Shown here: positions 1-11,300 of the stretch, piece after piece
Layout: every line of letters begins with the position of its first letter
Numbering within the stretch: position 1 is the stretch's first letter
Assembly (NCBI GenBank): GCA_015680685.1
Contig: MNCI01034881.1
Coordinates: 246,354 to 288,242 of the forward strand
Length of the DNA stretch: 41,889 bases
Reading direction: 5' to 3'
DNA from: Gnetum montanum
Taxonomy: Eukaryota > Streptophyta > Gnetopsida > Gnetales > Gnetaceae
Notes under the pieces: model-generated
The model's input: only the letters and a program-made list of their open reading frames with translations
What the model was told of the DNA's origin: nothing
Database searches by the model: none
Position numbers and translations under genes: made by a program

Positions 1-1224
1 TGGTTAATTTGGTTAATTTGTGATTATTTTAAAATTTTATTTCATAAACTGCAACTCCGATTTACCAGCATCGGCCCAAAATATCTCCTGACACTTGTCT
101 TGATGTGCCTCTGTGTCTTTGTTGCCGTATTCAACGGACTGGTATGCGATACTAAATGCATCGACATTGGGCATGGCTACTGTTTTGGAAGGTAGGTTCT
201 AGGAGGAGTGAATGATGTACCGCCTAAAAATTTGAAATGAGTCCTTCAGAAAAAAAAGCCCTATTTGGCGAGGAAATAACCTGCACAAATTAATGGAAGT
301 TACAGGGACGAGCTAGAAACGCGCTTGTCGTTGGAACTAATTTCTTTGCAGCCTTTATTTTCAGCCCATAGATTTTGTAGTGCAATCACAGCCAGACCTT
401 TATGCAGGATGAAGGTGATCATTTTTGCAAATGCGCACGGAATAATAAGGATCAGAATGTTAAAACGTAGGTTCAGATTTGAAGGTTTCGGTGTGAATGG
501 GCTGGATCTTCTGGACGATTTTTTTTCATTCCGGGGTTTGAATGCACAGAATCGCAAGAGTGTCTATACATACTATCCCTGACTAGAGCCTCCCAGCATC
601 CACTTTGAAGTTCACGTCCTGAACAACATCGGCGTTGGCGGTGACAAAGAAGTAGACCCATTGGTTGCGTTCACGGCAGGAAGAAAAGGAAAAATGAATG
701 CCTTGAATGCTGGATGGGTGGTTTATGCTACCACCAAGATCATCGACACCATTCAGAGCCATTTCAAGAATAATTCTGATAATAATCCAGTTGTGCCTGA
801 TATTTATAGATTGAGAAGAACACTTCTATTGCCGCGCTGACTGTTTTGGAAAATGACGCTTCCCGGCAGAGTATTTTTGCAAGGCAGGGCCAAACATGAA
901 CTAAACAATGGTTAACAAGGATTTTAAATTTTTAATTTTCAATTCCAGTTTCCTTCTTTCATTCTTTGCTAGTACCCAAATGATTGATTCCTGAACATAT
1001 TTCTGACAATGAAAAATTCCTTGCTTGTTAATTCATTCTTTATTGCCACATTATCTCTTGCAATATTTATTCCTTGTTGTGCATCATTATTTCCACCAAT
1101 AATATTATGGTCTCCCCTATATCTCATACCAATGGTATGAAATAGCACACTTACACTCTCCCATTCTTTCAATAACATTTAAAATCAGTCTTATTGTTCC
1201 ATGAAATGGCCAAATGTGCCAACA
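1..1224 (-). repeat. Partial long LTR, U3 side, of the same subfamily as the nested solo LTR
   Basis: The right edge ends in TGTGCCAACA, the inverse of the LTR start TGTTGGCACA seen at 24410. From about 575 to 1224 the sequence aligns, on the opposite strand, with 24410-25090: shared landmarks are a near-palindrome ATACCAATGGTAT (about 1128), the block around TTCCTTGCTTG (about 1016) and a GC-richer gene-like part (590-840). Bases 1-574 align poorly with the solo LTR and appear to carry different inserted material, including a minus-strand open frame (300-557) with a hydrophobic stretch. The rest of this LTR lies outside the window, so I cannot tell whether it is a solo LTR or the end of a complete element. 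No target duplication can be checked. Terminal identity is seen directly; the subfamily assignment is inference. Confidence 0.72.
61..191 (+). pseudogene. Exon-like fragment: secreted cysteine-rich peptide N-terminus
   Basis: One open frame reads a hydrophobic stretch (LLTLVLMCLCVFVAVF), then a cysteine-containing segment (CDTKCIDIGHGYCFG), and runs straight into a good plant 5' splice donor consensus AG|GTAGGT at 190-197. That arrangement, signal peptide plus short Cys-rich start plus donor, is typical of the first exon of plant secreted cysteine-rich peptide genes. No in-frame ATG lies close upstream, and no second exon is recognisable. It sits inside LTR U3 sequence and runs against the LTR's sense direction, so it may be a captured host fragment. 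Family not assigned; a chance frame is possible. Confidence 0.3.
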
Positions 1225-1800
1225 GAGGGAGCTATAATTAGCTAGGTACAACACTATGCTCCACCCTTGTTTCTTCCTCTCTTTCTTTGTTTGGCCATTT
1301 CCTTCATTTGTAAGGGGCTAGGGTTTTTGGGTGACCGAGCTTGAATAAGGACTGCCATTGTTATCATGGCTACCATGGTAGTTGTAGTGCACAGTGTAGG
1401 GTGGGGAAGAGCAACGTCATTTTTTGGCCACGACTAGGGTAGTTTTGGCCTAGGGCAAGGGTGGAACAAGGAGATAGTGGTAGATTTAGAGTAGAGGGTT
1501 TGGTGTATGTAAGCATAGTGCAAGAATGCATGGGGTAGAGGTGGGAATGAGGACGAGGTATTGTAGGGGTCAAAGATGTGTGGGTAAGTTGTAAGGTGAG
1601 GGATGCACAAAGGTGTGGTAGGGTTGGGTGGTGCAAGGTGCTAGAGTGTGATATAGTGGGTAGGGTGACCACGAGGGGGTAGCTACATTATGCCTAGCAC
1701 ATGTTATGTATGACTTCTCTCTTCTTTATTTTGCACTTGGATTTTCACGTTCTTGGTGCTACACTCTAATGCTATACTCTAATGAGGAGTTAGAAAAAAT
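1225..1800. other. No recognisable gene; G-rich on + strand from about 1380 to 1680
   Basis: The stretch follows the LTR end. Between about 1380 and 1680 the + strand is rich in GGG and TAGGGT-like words with few cytosines, giving a long low-complexity frame on the minus strand rich in H, T, L and S. No domain, splice structure or mobile-element signature was found. Confidence 0.5.
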
Positions 1801-1922
1801 TTCCTGAACTTGTCCATTTTGAGGTTACACTCTCAAGAGCTTAATTGATAGTTTAAAAAAATTCCTAAACTTGTTCATTTGAAGGTTACACTCTCAAGAG
1901 TGTCACCAACAGTTAAAAAAAT
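1801..1922. repeat. Two diverged 61-bp tandem units
   Basis: Unit 1 (1801-1861) and unit 2 (1862-1922) both begin TTCCTRAACTTGT, share GGTTACACTCTCAAGAG and end in a run of A. A more diverged block after 1923 contains the inverse word AGTGTAAC, so the local repeat may have been longer or folded. Confidence 0.7.
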
Positions 1923-3238
1923 TTTATGTTTTTGAGGGTTGAAGAGTGTAACTGGAAAAGTTAGAAAATTTTTAGGTGAAGCCTACATGGGTTACACTCC
2001 TAGAGAGCATAATCAAGAGTTAGAATTTTTTTCAAATATCCATGGACTACACTACCCAGAGTTTCCAAGTGTGAAAATACAGTGTCAAACATGAAAATTG
2101 TTAAATGTAAAAATGCCACATGTGAGACAAACTGAAAAATGTATGAAGTCAAAATGTCTAAACCTATAAATTGAACATGTTAATTACTAAACATGCAAAT
2201 CAAGTGAATGCAAAACATGCAAATGTGAAATGGAAATGTCAGTGTTATACCCCATTGAGTACTAGGCTCATCATATGGATGTATTAACATTCCGTGCCTA
2301 TGAGACTCATAGGGGAGACTAAGGGTTGCTAAGTCATGCTATTTTATGTCAACTTTTGCTAATATGCTCAGTGTAACTTTAATGCATTTTTGTGTGCATC
2401 CAATGTTGTTGTGATTGCAAGGTATTGTTGAAACCCATCCTCATTGTGGTGGAGTTGGTAGGCATCCTCTATTATACAAGTGAACATATACCAAACACAA
2501 TTTCCCTAGATATGTGCATGAGTCAGCAGGCAGTGTGGTTCAGATTAGGAACACACAAGTTCCTAGAATTCCTTCTTTGATACTTGAGTATGATAATGTG
2601 GTCACACTTGGCAGCAAAAGTAGCTGGTGTCACCACAGAGACATTGTTGCTTGGGGAAAATTATGGCATTTTAAGATTCATGTTCGATGAACCCACTACC
2701 AGTGATGGAATAGCAATTTTAGGTTGAGGCCCCATGGATGTTAGGCCCTTATCCAGGATATAGCATATGTGAGAGTTTTAGTGTTATAGTAAGGGAAACA
2801 CCCTATTTATTGCTCGATGCATGCTCATTCTATTTTAGAACCCACCTGGAACAATGTATTATGCTAGAGGGTGAGTCCTTCTATGATTTTGGAAATATCT
2901 ATTTGATTATAACTCATATGAGGATGCTAACTGCTTACAGCTATTGCCAAATTTACCATTGATGAGCTCGACCTTCATGATGAGGAGGGAGCTTTGAATC
3001 TAATTTGCACTACCCTACAAGATTTCTCATCCTTTGAGAATGTTTGTACAATGGTGATTGGATAGATTGGGTCTGATTTAGTAGAATACCCTCATTCGTA
3101 CCCTAAGACCTACAAGAGGTGTTAGACCCATGGATGGTTAGGCATATAGTGGTTGAGCCATGTACCTAGCATGGAGGAGGTCTCAACCCCACCACTGCCA
3201 TCACACACACCATTGTGTTGCATACATAGTTCGTTGTT
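1923..3238. other. AT-rich region, no recognisable gene
   Basis: Only short frames occur (for example 2392-2580 and 2738-2962). None shows a domain, a compositional bias or a neighbour that supports function. Some protein-like strings near 2960-3060 suggest a heavily decayed coding sequence continuing into the relic at 3239, but no frame is maintained. Confidence 0.5.
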
Positions 3239-4297
3239 TTGCTCTTGTGCATCTACTATTTTTCTTTTCTGATGATGCTAACTTTGCTTTTGCCTATTGT
3301 AGTTGTATTCACTTCAAGAGAGGTTACAGTTGTTGCTACAAGCTACACTAAGGCCATCCTCATCATGAAGTATGGTGATATTGAGGATGCAAAACATTGG
3401 TTGTGCCATCAAGCCCCAGTAGAGTTGACTAGTAAGCTTCAATGGGCCAAGGTAATGGACCTTTTCTTGGCCCTTAGCTTGGGCATCTCAGTGGTCAAAA
3501 TGGTCACAATTATTGACTCCTTTAGTGAGAGCTCTAATCATTTTGTTATGCGGACTTGTGGTGTGCAGGTGGTCTTGGACCTTATAGATAATTTTTGTGT
3601 GGATCTCTTCGACCTCTCCTCTAAGGGTCCATCAATTGCTAAGAAAACCAAAAAAAGAGGTGGACCATAGGGAAGATTTTGAGGAGTGTCTAGGGGCTTC
3701 TAATTCTTGCAAAGGCATATTCCTCAAGGATGTGCAAGTTCCTATGGTCTATGAGCTCTACCCCCTCTTTTGTGTCCATGCATTTCCAAAGATATTCTTC
3801 CAAGGAAAAATTATTAGGGTGGATTAGGCTTGGGTGATCAGGGACATGTTAGAGGAATGCATGAGGTACAATTGGGCTTCCTATCTTACCAATAGCTTGC
3901 ATGTCAAGATCATTAAGTTATTCCACAACCTCCAAGCAAGGTCACATGTGCATTTTTTGTTCTTCATAGATAGCTCTCTAGGCCATGGATCAAACACCTA
4001 TTTGCTACCATGTAGTCACACAACCTCTCAGAGGTGATTGATGAGTCATTTTATGTAATGACTAGAGGTAACATGGGATGGTCTCACTACTCATGTGATA
4101 GTGAAGGTGTAGTCCCACCAGCTAACATTAGGAATGTGGATAGAGAGATGTGTCTCATTATTGAGGTGGTAGGGTCATCCAAGGAAGAGATCGAAAAGCC
4201 ACATCTTATGGAGGGGCCCATTTGGGAGGTGGAGAAACAAAGTAGTAGGATACTCCACTTAAGGTTCCATGACTTGCATTTAGGCATTACAAGTTAG
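3239..4297 (+). pseudogene. Frameshifted coding relic of unknown family
   Basis: A 143-codon frame (3239-3670) is followed, after a frame change near 3640-3660, by a second frame (3597-3827) that ends in a stop, then by in-phase frames 3834-4037 and 4034-4297. Read through these breaks the sequence is protein-like: it has mixed charged and hydrophobic residues and strings such as WAKVMDLFLALSLGISVVKM and NWASYLTNSLHVKIIKLFH. I do not recognise a domain. An old transposon protein or a host gene copy are both possible. The stretch from 4298 to 4426, up to the first Penelope-like copy, holds nothing I can name. Confidence 0.35.
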
Positions 4298-4426
4298 TAT
4301 GAGTCCTTGGATGCATTTAGTTTTTTTTTCATGCTATACTATACTATGCTAAGTTTCTATGCTAAGTGTTAAAGGTGTTAATCTTACCTTGTGTAAATCA
4401 TTGGATGTAGGTAAGAGGGCAGCTAG

Positions 4427-5153
4427 AGTAGCCTACCTCTTTGATCCTTCAAGAACATTTCTTGGAGTTCAATGGGATCTTCTACAAATAGATTTGAGGC
4501 ACCACCATGGGTAGCAACTTTTCCATTGTCCACACTTCCATGTTTATATGTTACTTAGAGAAAAAAAATTTCTCTACACTAGGCTTTGGTCATCTTCTGT
4601 ACTACAAAAGGTTCACAGGATTCCCTCTTCTAGCTACTTCATTAGTACTATTCTTTTTATCCTACCATCCATATTACTCCGTCTGTATCTAGCACCTTAG
4701 TCAACATTTTAGATGTCTCCTTCTTCAAGGGTTCCAACTTTGTCAACACTAGTATTCTTTCTACCAAGTGTTATCAAAAACCCTTGAATGCTTATTAGTA
4801 CATACATTTCTCTTTGTGGCATCCACATCGTCAGAAGAAAAATTTCATTGTTTTTGATCTTAAATCATACTTCATTATGGAATCCTACCTTGGTGATCGG
4901 TAGTAAATTTAACAATACCTCTATTGATGACTTCGTGCTCGAGGATATTCTTCTTTCTTGTCAGTCCATTTCTTCAACCTTGTCCCTACCTCCTTGATGT
5001 GGCTTCTTCTTGAAAAACTCTGTCAATGCCATGCTGTTCATAATAGAAAATAGACCCCTCTTGTCTTCAATCTGGATTTTAGCCCTTCCACTAAATCCTT
5101 GAACTTGAGGGCCCTCCTAAACCCTATACTTACTCAGCTCTACCAAAAAGATT
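4427..5153 (+). mobile_element. Penelope-like element copy 0 (5'-truncated; RT 3' half)
   Basis: Homology with copy 2 starts abruptly at about 4427 (equivalent to 10650), inside the reverse transcriptase between motifs A and B. It carries the motif-B region (FLEFNG, then GSNFSIVHT), the thumb region (FFKGSNFVNTSILSTKCY, then LNAY and WHPH) and the tail. At 4610/4611 a 32-bp deletion relative to copy 2 removes exactly the catalytic block that reads RYMNDAFGIWSG in copy 2. The frame is broken elsewhere too. The boundary at 5153/5154 is set by where the copy 1/copy 2 junction falls (word AGTCTYC) and is an inference. Confidence 0.65.
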
Positions 5154-5389
5154 TGAGTCTTCAGAACATCATTCTTGATGTAATCGCCTTCTAGAGGAAT
5201 CTAAGAAAACTTTGTTCTTTCCTTTTCAAGAACAAATTCAAGTGCAACGTCCCATTTTCATCTTGGCCTGAACGAGTATGTCCCACTTTAATCATTTCAC
5301 AAAGTGGATTTTAATTTTCTTTATAAGATGGGACACTATATATTATCATCCTATACTTTTCACTCAAAGCACATTCCAGCATCACTATT

Positions 5390-5457
5390 GTAAACTTATT
5401 GATGATGGGGGAGACTCCTCAAAAGTGTTTTATGTAGCAGCTTCACTTCTATGTTTG
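5390..5457 (+). ncRNA. Hammerhead-ribozyme-like motif, copy 1 leader (degenerate)
   Basis: The core reads TTGATGA (5399-5405), a short GC-rich hairpin (GGGG GAGA CTCC) and TCAAAA in place of CTGATGA, stem II and GAAA. Flanks AAACTTA and TATGTTT (5450-5456) can pair except at one position, and the base pair before the second arm reads TTC, a permitted NUH-type cleavage triplet. Hammerheads are known from Penelope-like elements. Stem III is weak and the core is mutated, so activity is unlikely. Confidence 0.35.
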
Positions 5458-6013
5458 TTTTGAGCCTTTTCTAGATTTGTTTCTTCTTGTCTTTATGTCT
5501 TTCTATCTTTTCTTTAGGTACACGAGATCTTACTTAAAATTTTATGTATCCTAAATCTTTTTTTTATCTTATTTCCTGAAGAAAATGAGCTCTACAGATC
5601 AGCAACCTTTTGCCTCTTCATCTTCAAGGGATCAAACCCACATTGCTAATCTCAAGTTGTGCCTAGGTAATGATCCCTATACTAGCTATTCACAAGAAAG
5701 ATCTTATTTATTGGAAACTTCTATGGAGCACGACATGAATCTATAGATAGGTTTATGTCGTACCAACCATCTAGTTCACAAAGATCCTCTTGGTTCAATA
5801 GATGATCTAGGATCTTTCTACCAAGCCAAGTTTTTGCATTGGGCAAAAGAACTCTGTGCAAATTTCAATTGGTGTGTTCATGATCTTCCTACAAACCATG
5901 TTCATCAAGGTAATACTCTCTCTACTAAATTAAGTCACTACTAGAAACAACTTATAAATTCTTAGATCCTTCTCAATACACTTTAGTTTGAATGTGCTTC
6001 TCTTTGTCAATAG

Positions 6014-6277
6014 TTGAATGATGCCAAAATGTCTTCTTCTACCAATGAAGATTTGCTACAAATTCCTGAAGTTCTATTGGATATGATCAACATTGCTACA
6101 AAGGGATTCCACAAGCACCTTCATGATGTAGAGTGGTCCCATTACAACATAGAGAGAATTGAGAAAATATACTTAGAAAAGCTGTCGGTTCATAGTTTGT
6201 GCATCACTTATCTAGGCCTTAAAGCTTCTACCCTTGAAGGAGATGCCATCCTTCAAGTAGATTTTTCTGCACTCTAA
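6014..6277 (+). pseudogene. Conserved N-terminal segment of the Penelope-like ORF, copy 1
   Basis: An 87-codon open segment. Its sister in copy 2 (8554-8841) shares EDLLQIPE, LLDMIN, TKGF, LHDVE, ERIEK and LGLKASTLEGD. The alternating hydrophobic and charged residues suggest a helical, possibly coiled region. No known domain is recognised. It lies upstream of the RT in the same direction, so it is probably the N-terminal extension of the element's polyprotein. In copy 3 the homologue (12244-12480) is broken and has lost about 100 bp near 12470. Confidence 0.5.
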
Positions 6278-6360
6278 AAAGAGCACAGTCTAAAAATCCA
6301 GGAAGCTTAACTTCATACAGAAACAACTTTTACCAAAGTCAATCTTCAAAAATTTGAAAC

Positions 6361-6466
6361 TTTCTTGCATAAAGCTTCTTCAAAGTTGGTTGAATACATC
6401 TCAGCTATCAATCTTTCTCGCATAAAGCTTCTTCAAAGTTGGTTGGATACATCTCAGCTATCAATC
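6361..6466 (+). repeat. 53-bp direct tandem duplication inside copy 1
   Basis: 6361-6413 and 6414-6466 both run TTTCTYGCATAAAGCTTCTT through CATCTCAGCTATCAA. Copies 2 and 3 have only one unit, so the duplication happened after copy 1 separated. Confidence 0.85.
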
Positions 6467-7142
6467 AACCCACCTCTTATATTAATGATCTTCTATAGAT
6501 TTGCTCAAAAAAGCTTGAGAAAACCTTCCTTAATAAAAGGCTTTAGTTCTAGATTCATGCATAAGCCTGAAGAAAGGTAGAGGAAACACAAAAAATGCTA
6601 CTTCTACTATAGAGTCTCAAGCAGAGTGCCTAGACCCTAGTCCTATAGTCAAGGATGTATGCAAGAAAACCATTACAAAGAATGAGATTCCATATTCAAA
6701 AAATTCAACGAATGGTTGAAGGATTATGGTGTCTTCCCTAACAAGCTTGCCTAACCCTACTACCCTTCGTAGAATAAGAATAAGAAAGAGAAGTAGAATC
6801 ATAAGCAATATGTACACTCACAACCAAAACCTACATGACCACAGGCTGATTCTTCTTTAAAAAACATGTACCCAATCCACAAACTCCTTCCTAGGCTGGG
6901 CCCCAATAACAATTGAAAAAGAAGAACTCCACCTCTAATGCCTCTGGTCCATCTAGCTCAGAATCACACCAAGGCCACTATTGTTAGCAAATAAACTTTG
7001 CATCATCTATGCCATAGCCAAGAACACTGTGTTAGAATTCTTTCCAAAGAAACTTCAAAAACCACCTTCCTAGATGCGGTTGAACTTTTGGCTCTTGGCC
7101 ATTGTCTAGAACTCTTACACCCATCTTCTCTTTAAGCATAAG

Positions 7143-7415
7143 TTGGTCCGCAAGGTAGAAAATCACATTTATAACTTTGTCATTCATAAGTTTTCATCAA
7201 GAAATATTTATCTTGATGAAATCATAGTTCTTCATTTTGGCCTTAAATTCATTCCTCTTCGCCTGGATCATGGTGTGGTTCTCAAGGAATTCATTATCTT
7301 TGCTAAACTTCTACAGCTACACAACTTCTTCAAAGAAAAATCAAAAGAGGTAAACCAATCTTCTTTACCTTTCTTGGAAGCCCTTTTTCTTGCTAAGATG
7401 AAGTTACATTTCTAA
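7143..7415 (+). pseudogene. RT-upstream module of the Penelope-like element, copy 1
   Basis: A 90-codon open segment with the pattern VENHI, then a Ser-rich stretch, then L..DEI..LHFGLKFIPL, and later FLEALFLAKMKL. This matches the N-terminal lead-in of Penelope-type reverse transcriptases, where an S/L-rich strand precedes a GLKF motif. Copies 2 (9627-9812 plus continuation) and 3 (13227-13505) carry the same module. It is retained open in copies 1 and 3 while surrounding frames have decayed. Confidence 0.55.
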
Positions 7416-7803
7416 AGAAAGTGAAATCCACCCATCAGTAAATTTAGTCAGCACTTGGAAATATCTATTCTTGATTGTCTCTCATTCTCGAGCTACTCTT
7501 TATTCTTTATATTTTTCTTGTAGGCCTCTGCTTTCTTGATGTCTTCTTGGAGCTCTTTATAAATTTTCAAAATATTGAAGCATTTTGATTCATCCTGCTA
7601 ACAAAAATCTAGGTATCTACATTCTAAAATCCTCTTGGTACTATCAAGAGGCCATCAAACAATTGTTAGATATAAGTCTCCAAAACATTATTCTTGATGA
7701 AATCATCTACTGGAGAAATCCAATACAACTTCGTTCTTTCCTTGTCAGTAAGAAATTCAAGTACAACGTTCCACCCCCATCTCAACTTGAATGAGTGGGG
7801 CTT

Positions 7804-7849
7804 GCTTTAATTATTGCACAAAGTGGGCTTTAATTATTACACAAAGTGG
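7804..7849 (+). repeat. 23-bp tandem repeat in the Penelope-like leader
   Basis: Two perfect-length units GCTTTAATTATTRCACAAAGTGG (7804-7826, 7827-7849) are followed by a diverged third unit. Copy 3 has an equivalent pair near 11489-11533; copy 1 has only one recognisable unit near 5290. Confidence 0.75.
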
Positions 7850-7929
7850 ATTTTAATTTTCTTTGTAAGATGGGACACTATATTTTTATCATTCACTTGT
7901 TGCTCAAAGGACATTCCAACATCGCTACT

Positions 7930-8012
7930 ATAAATATACTAATGATAGGTGAGACTCCCTGAAAATGTTTTATGTAGTAGCTTTGCTTCTATCTGTGTTT
8001 TTAGCCTTTTCT
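7930..8012 (+). ncRNA. Hammerhead-ribozyme-like motif, copy 2 leader (degenerate)
   Basis: The core is CTAATGA (7939-7945), a small hairpin (AGG TGAGA CTCCC) and an intact GAAA (7961-7964). The closing arms are less complementary than in copy 3. Position relative to the ORF is the same in all three complete leaders, about 160-190 bp upstream of the coding start. Confidence 0.35.
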
Positions 8013-8553
8013 AAATTTATTTTTTCTTATCTTTATATCTTTATATCTTTTCTTTAGCTACATGAGATATTACTTAAAATTTTAAGTATACTAAATTTTT
8101 CTTTTATCTTACTACCTAAAGGAAATGAGCTCTGTAGATTGGTATCCTTCTGCCTCTTCATCTTCAAGGGATCAAACCTACACTACTAATCTCAAGTAGT
8201 GCCTAGGTAATGATCCCCTTTCTAGCTCTTCATGGAAGAGATCTCATGTACTAGAGACCTTTGCAAAGCATGACATGAATCTATAGATAGGTTTGTGTTG
8301 TACCAACTATCCAGTTTACAAAGATCCTGTTGGTTCAACAAATGATCTAGGATCTCTCTACCGAGCCATATTTTTCCATTAAACAGGAGAAATCTATATG
8401 AACTTCAATTAGTGTGTTGATGATCTTCACGTAGAGCACATCCATCAAGCTAACACTCTTCGCACTAAATTAATTCACTACCAAAAACAACTTGTAGATT
8501 TTCATATCCTTGTCAACACACTTCAATTTGAATGTGCTTCTCTTCATCAACAG

Positions 8554-8841
8554 TTGAATGATTGCAAAATGTTTTCCTTTGGAAATGAAGATTTGCTACA
8601 AATTCCTGAAATTTTGTTGGATATGATCAACACTACTACAAAGGGATTCTTCAAGAACCTTCATGATGTGGAGTGCTCCTACCACAACAAAGAGAGAATT
8701 GAAAAAGTGGACTTAGAAAAGTTGTTGATTCATAGTTTTTGTGACATTACTCTAGGCCTTAAAGCTTCCACCCTTGAAGGAGATTCCATCCTTCAAGTAG
8801 ATTTTGTTGTGCTCCAAAAAGAGCATAATCTAAAACTCTAG
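8554..8841 (+). pseudogene. Conserved N-terminal segment of the Penelope-like ORF, copy 2
   Basis: A 95-codon open segment homologous to 6014-6277. It adds a continuation, LQKEHNLKL, and after one stop the frame goes on in a helical style (NLESFLHEASSRLVECISAI). No catalytic motif is seen. Function unknown; it is placed in the polyprotein by position and direction only. Confidence 0.5.
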
Positions 8842-9626
8842 GAAGCTTACCTTCATGCAAAAATAGCTTTCACTAAAGCCAATCTTCAAAACTTAGAATC
8901 TTTCTTGCATGAAGCTTCTTCAAGGTTGGTTGAATGCATCTCAGCTATCAATCAACCCACCTCTTATATCAATTCTCTTCTACACATCTACTCCAAAAAT
9001 CTTGAGGAAGCCTTCCTTAATGAAAGGCTTCAGTTCTAGATTCATGCAAAATCTTAGAAAATAGTAGAGGAAACACAAAAGAATGCTACTTCTACTGTAG
9101 AGACTAAAGAAGATCACCTAAACCTTGGTCCTATAGTTAAGGATGTTTTCAAGGAAACAATTCACCAAGAATGGGATTTCACATTCAAAAAATTTGGTGA
9201 ATGATTGAAGGATCATGGCATCCTTCTCGATAAGCCTACGCAATTCTTCTACCCTCCATAGAATAAGAATAAGAAAAAGAAGCAGAATCACAAGTAATAG
9301 GAACACTTGTAGCCAAAACCTATATGACCACTAGCCAATTCTTGTTTAAATGACATGCACCCATCTTGCAAAACTCCTTCCTAGGTTGGGCCCCACCAAT
9401 AGCCAAAACAGAAGAACTCCACCTCTAGTGCCTCTAGGCCATTTGGCTTGAAATCACACCAAGGCCACTATCATTAGCAACGCAACTCTATACCATCTAC
9501 GCCATAGTCAAGAATACCACACTGGGCTTCTTTCCAAAGAAATTTCAAAAACCATCCTCCCAGATGTAGTTGAACTTCTGGCTCCTGAGCATTACTCAAA
9601 ACTCTTACACTCATCTTCTCTTTGAG

Positions 9627-11300
9627 CATAAGTTGGTCCACAAGGTAGAAAATCACATTTCTATCCTTTCCATTCATAATTCTTCATCAAGAAGTCTTTC
9701 TCCTAATGAAATCAAAGTTCTTCATTTTGACTTTAAATTCATTCCTTGGCCTGTTCCCATGGATCGTGGTGTTGTTCTTAAGGAATTCACTATCTTTGCT
9801 AGACTTTTTTAGCTACACAACTTCTTCAAAGATAAACCAAAAGAGGTAAGCCAATCTTCTTTACCTTTCTTGGAAGCCCTTTTTCTTGCTAATATGAAGT
9901 TATATTTCTGATGTAAGTAGAATCCATCCATCAACAACTTCAACCAGCACCTAGAGAAATTTATTCTTGATTATCTCTCATCCCTTGAGGCTACTCTTTC
10001 TTCTTCACATTTTTCTTGTAGGCCTCTGCTTCCTTGATTTCTTTTTGGAGCTCTTTATAAACTCTAGAAAGATCAAATCATTGTGATTCATCCTACTAAA
10101 AAAATTGGGTATCTACATTTTAGACTTCTCTTGGTACTATCAAGAGGCCATCAGAAAATTGTCAGATCCATATTTCTACCAACAAGTGGATGTCGTTCCA
10201 TGGGAAATCCTTCGTTGTTGGCTTTTCTCTATGATCAACCACTTTCCATAGGTTTTTTCTAATTTTACGAGTTCCCTTTTAAAAGTCTTGGCTTTCAAAC
10301 CTTGTACTTACTACCTAATCCCTAAAATCCATAAACCTGTTCTCATTGGTCATCCTATCTACTCCTATTCAAGCTATTTTCTTGAACCAGCCTCTCACCT
10401 ACTCAACTACCTATTTTTCCCCATCCTGTGTTCTCAACCATATCATCTTTTAGACTTATTAGGCTTGATCCGTGACCTTCACTCTAGATTCCTACCTCAA
10501 AATATGTTTCTTTTTACTTTTGATGTATAATCTCTCTATCCTAGCATTCCAATGGATCATGGCCTCACTACTCTTTGAGCTATGGTTTAGTCATATTTTC
10601 ATGATAACCCTTTTAATTTGTAGGATTTTTACATCAATTCCATCATGGAGCTTGCCTCTTTGATCTTTCAAAAACATTTCTTACAGTTCAATGGGGTCTC
10701 CTAAAATAGATTTGAGGCATTTCCATGGGTAGCAACTTTTCCATTATCTATACTTACCTATTTCTATGTCACTTAGAGAAACAAATTTTTTTTACACTAG
10801 GCTCTGATCATCTTTTGTACTACAAAAGATACATGAATGATGCCTTTGGAATTTGGAGTGGTTCACAAGATTCCCTCTTTTAACTACTTGATTGGTAGGG
10901 TTCTTTTTATCTTACCTTCAATATTACTCCCTTTGTATCTAGCACCTTATCCAACATTTTAGATGTCTTCTTCTTCAAGGGTTCTAACTTTGTCAACACT
11001 AGTATTCTTTCTACCAAGTGTTACTAAAATTTCTTGAATGCTTATCAATACATTCCTTTCTCCTCATGGCATCGACACCATCAGAAGAAAGCTTTCATTG
11101 TTGCTAAGTTTAAATGATAACTCATCAGAGAATCTTGCCTTGGTGACCTACAGCAGACTTGACAACAGCTCTATCAATGACTTTGTGCTCAAGAATATCC
11201 TTCTCACTTCTTGGTCCATTACTTCAACCTTTTCCCTTCAAGGATTTAGTGGAAATGGATCCTTCTTATCTTCAAACTGGATTTTAGTCCTTCTACTAAA
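9627..11300 (+). pseudogene. Penelope-type reverse transcriptase, copy 2 (inactivated)
   Basis: Recognisable blocks in order: SSRSLSPNEIKVLHF..KFIP (about 9680-9750); a degraded ADKNLG-like block (about 10083-10170); YYLIPKIHKP followed by a GHPI / S..L....LNYL pattern (10305-10430); FTFDV, stop, SLYPSIPMDHGL (10515-10570), the motif-A region typical of Penelope-like RTs; a motif-B region (about 10650-10780); YYKRYMNDAFGIWSG (10819-10863), where the family has Y-x-D-D and the first Asp is now Asn; and the thumb (FVNTSILSTKCY, LNAYQYIPFSSWH, about 10988-11080). Several stops and frame changes separate the blocks, so the protein cannot be made. DIRS or LINE origin is less likely because of the PKIHK, SLYPSIP and KRY..D blocks. 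Confidence 0.68.

Larger units (their letters stand above)
5154..7676 (+). mobile_element. Penelope-like element copy 1 (short form)
   Basis: This copy contains a leader (to about 5582) with a hammerhead-like motif, an N-terminal coding region starting near ATGAGCTCTACAG at 5584, and the RT N-terminal module ending at an ADKNLG-like motif (PANKNLGIYIL, 7591-7623) and SWYYQEAIKQL. It stops at 7676, where sequence jumps directly to the start of copy 2. Relative to copy 2 it lacks the RT core. The coding frame is interrupted by many stops. It shares diagnostic words with copy 3 against copy 2, such as TTCTTCTACCAAT and GGTTCATAGTTTGTGC, so the two short copies are sisters. Confidence 0.65.

Noticed and set aside
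1370-1672. 100-codon minus-strand frame rich in H, T, P, L and S
   Set aside because: It follows from the G-rich low-complexity + strand; no domain or conserved homologue in the window.
7660-7690. An intron removed from the RT of copy 1 to explain the missing core
   Set aside because: The sequence lost relative to copy 2 (about 10168-11357) has no GT...AG ends and contains the RT catalytic motifs, so it is a deletion or copy junction.
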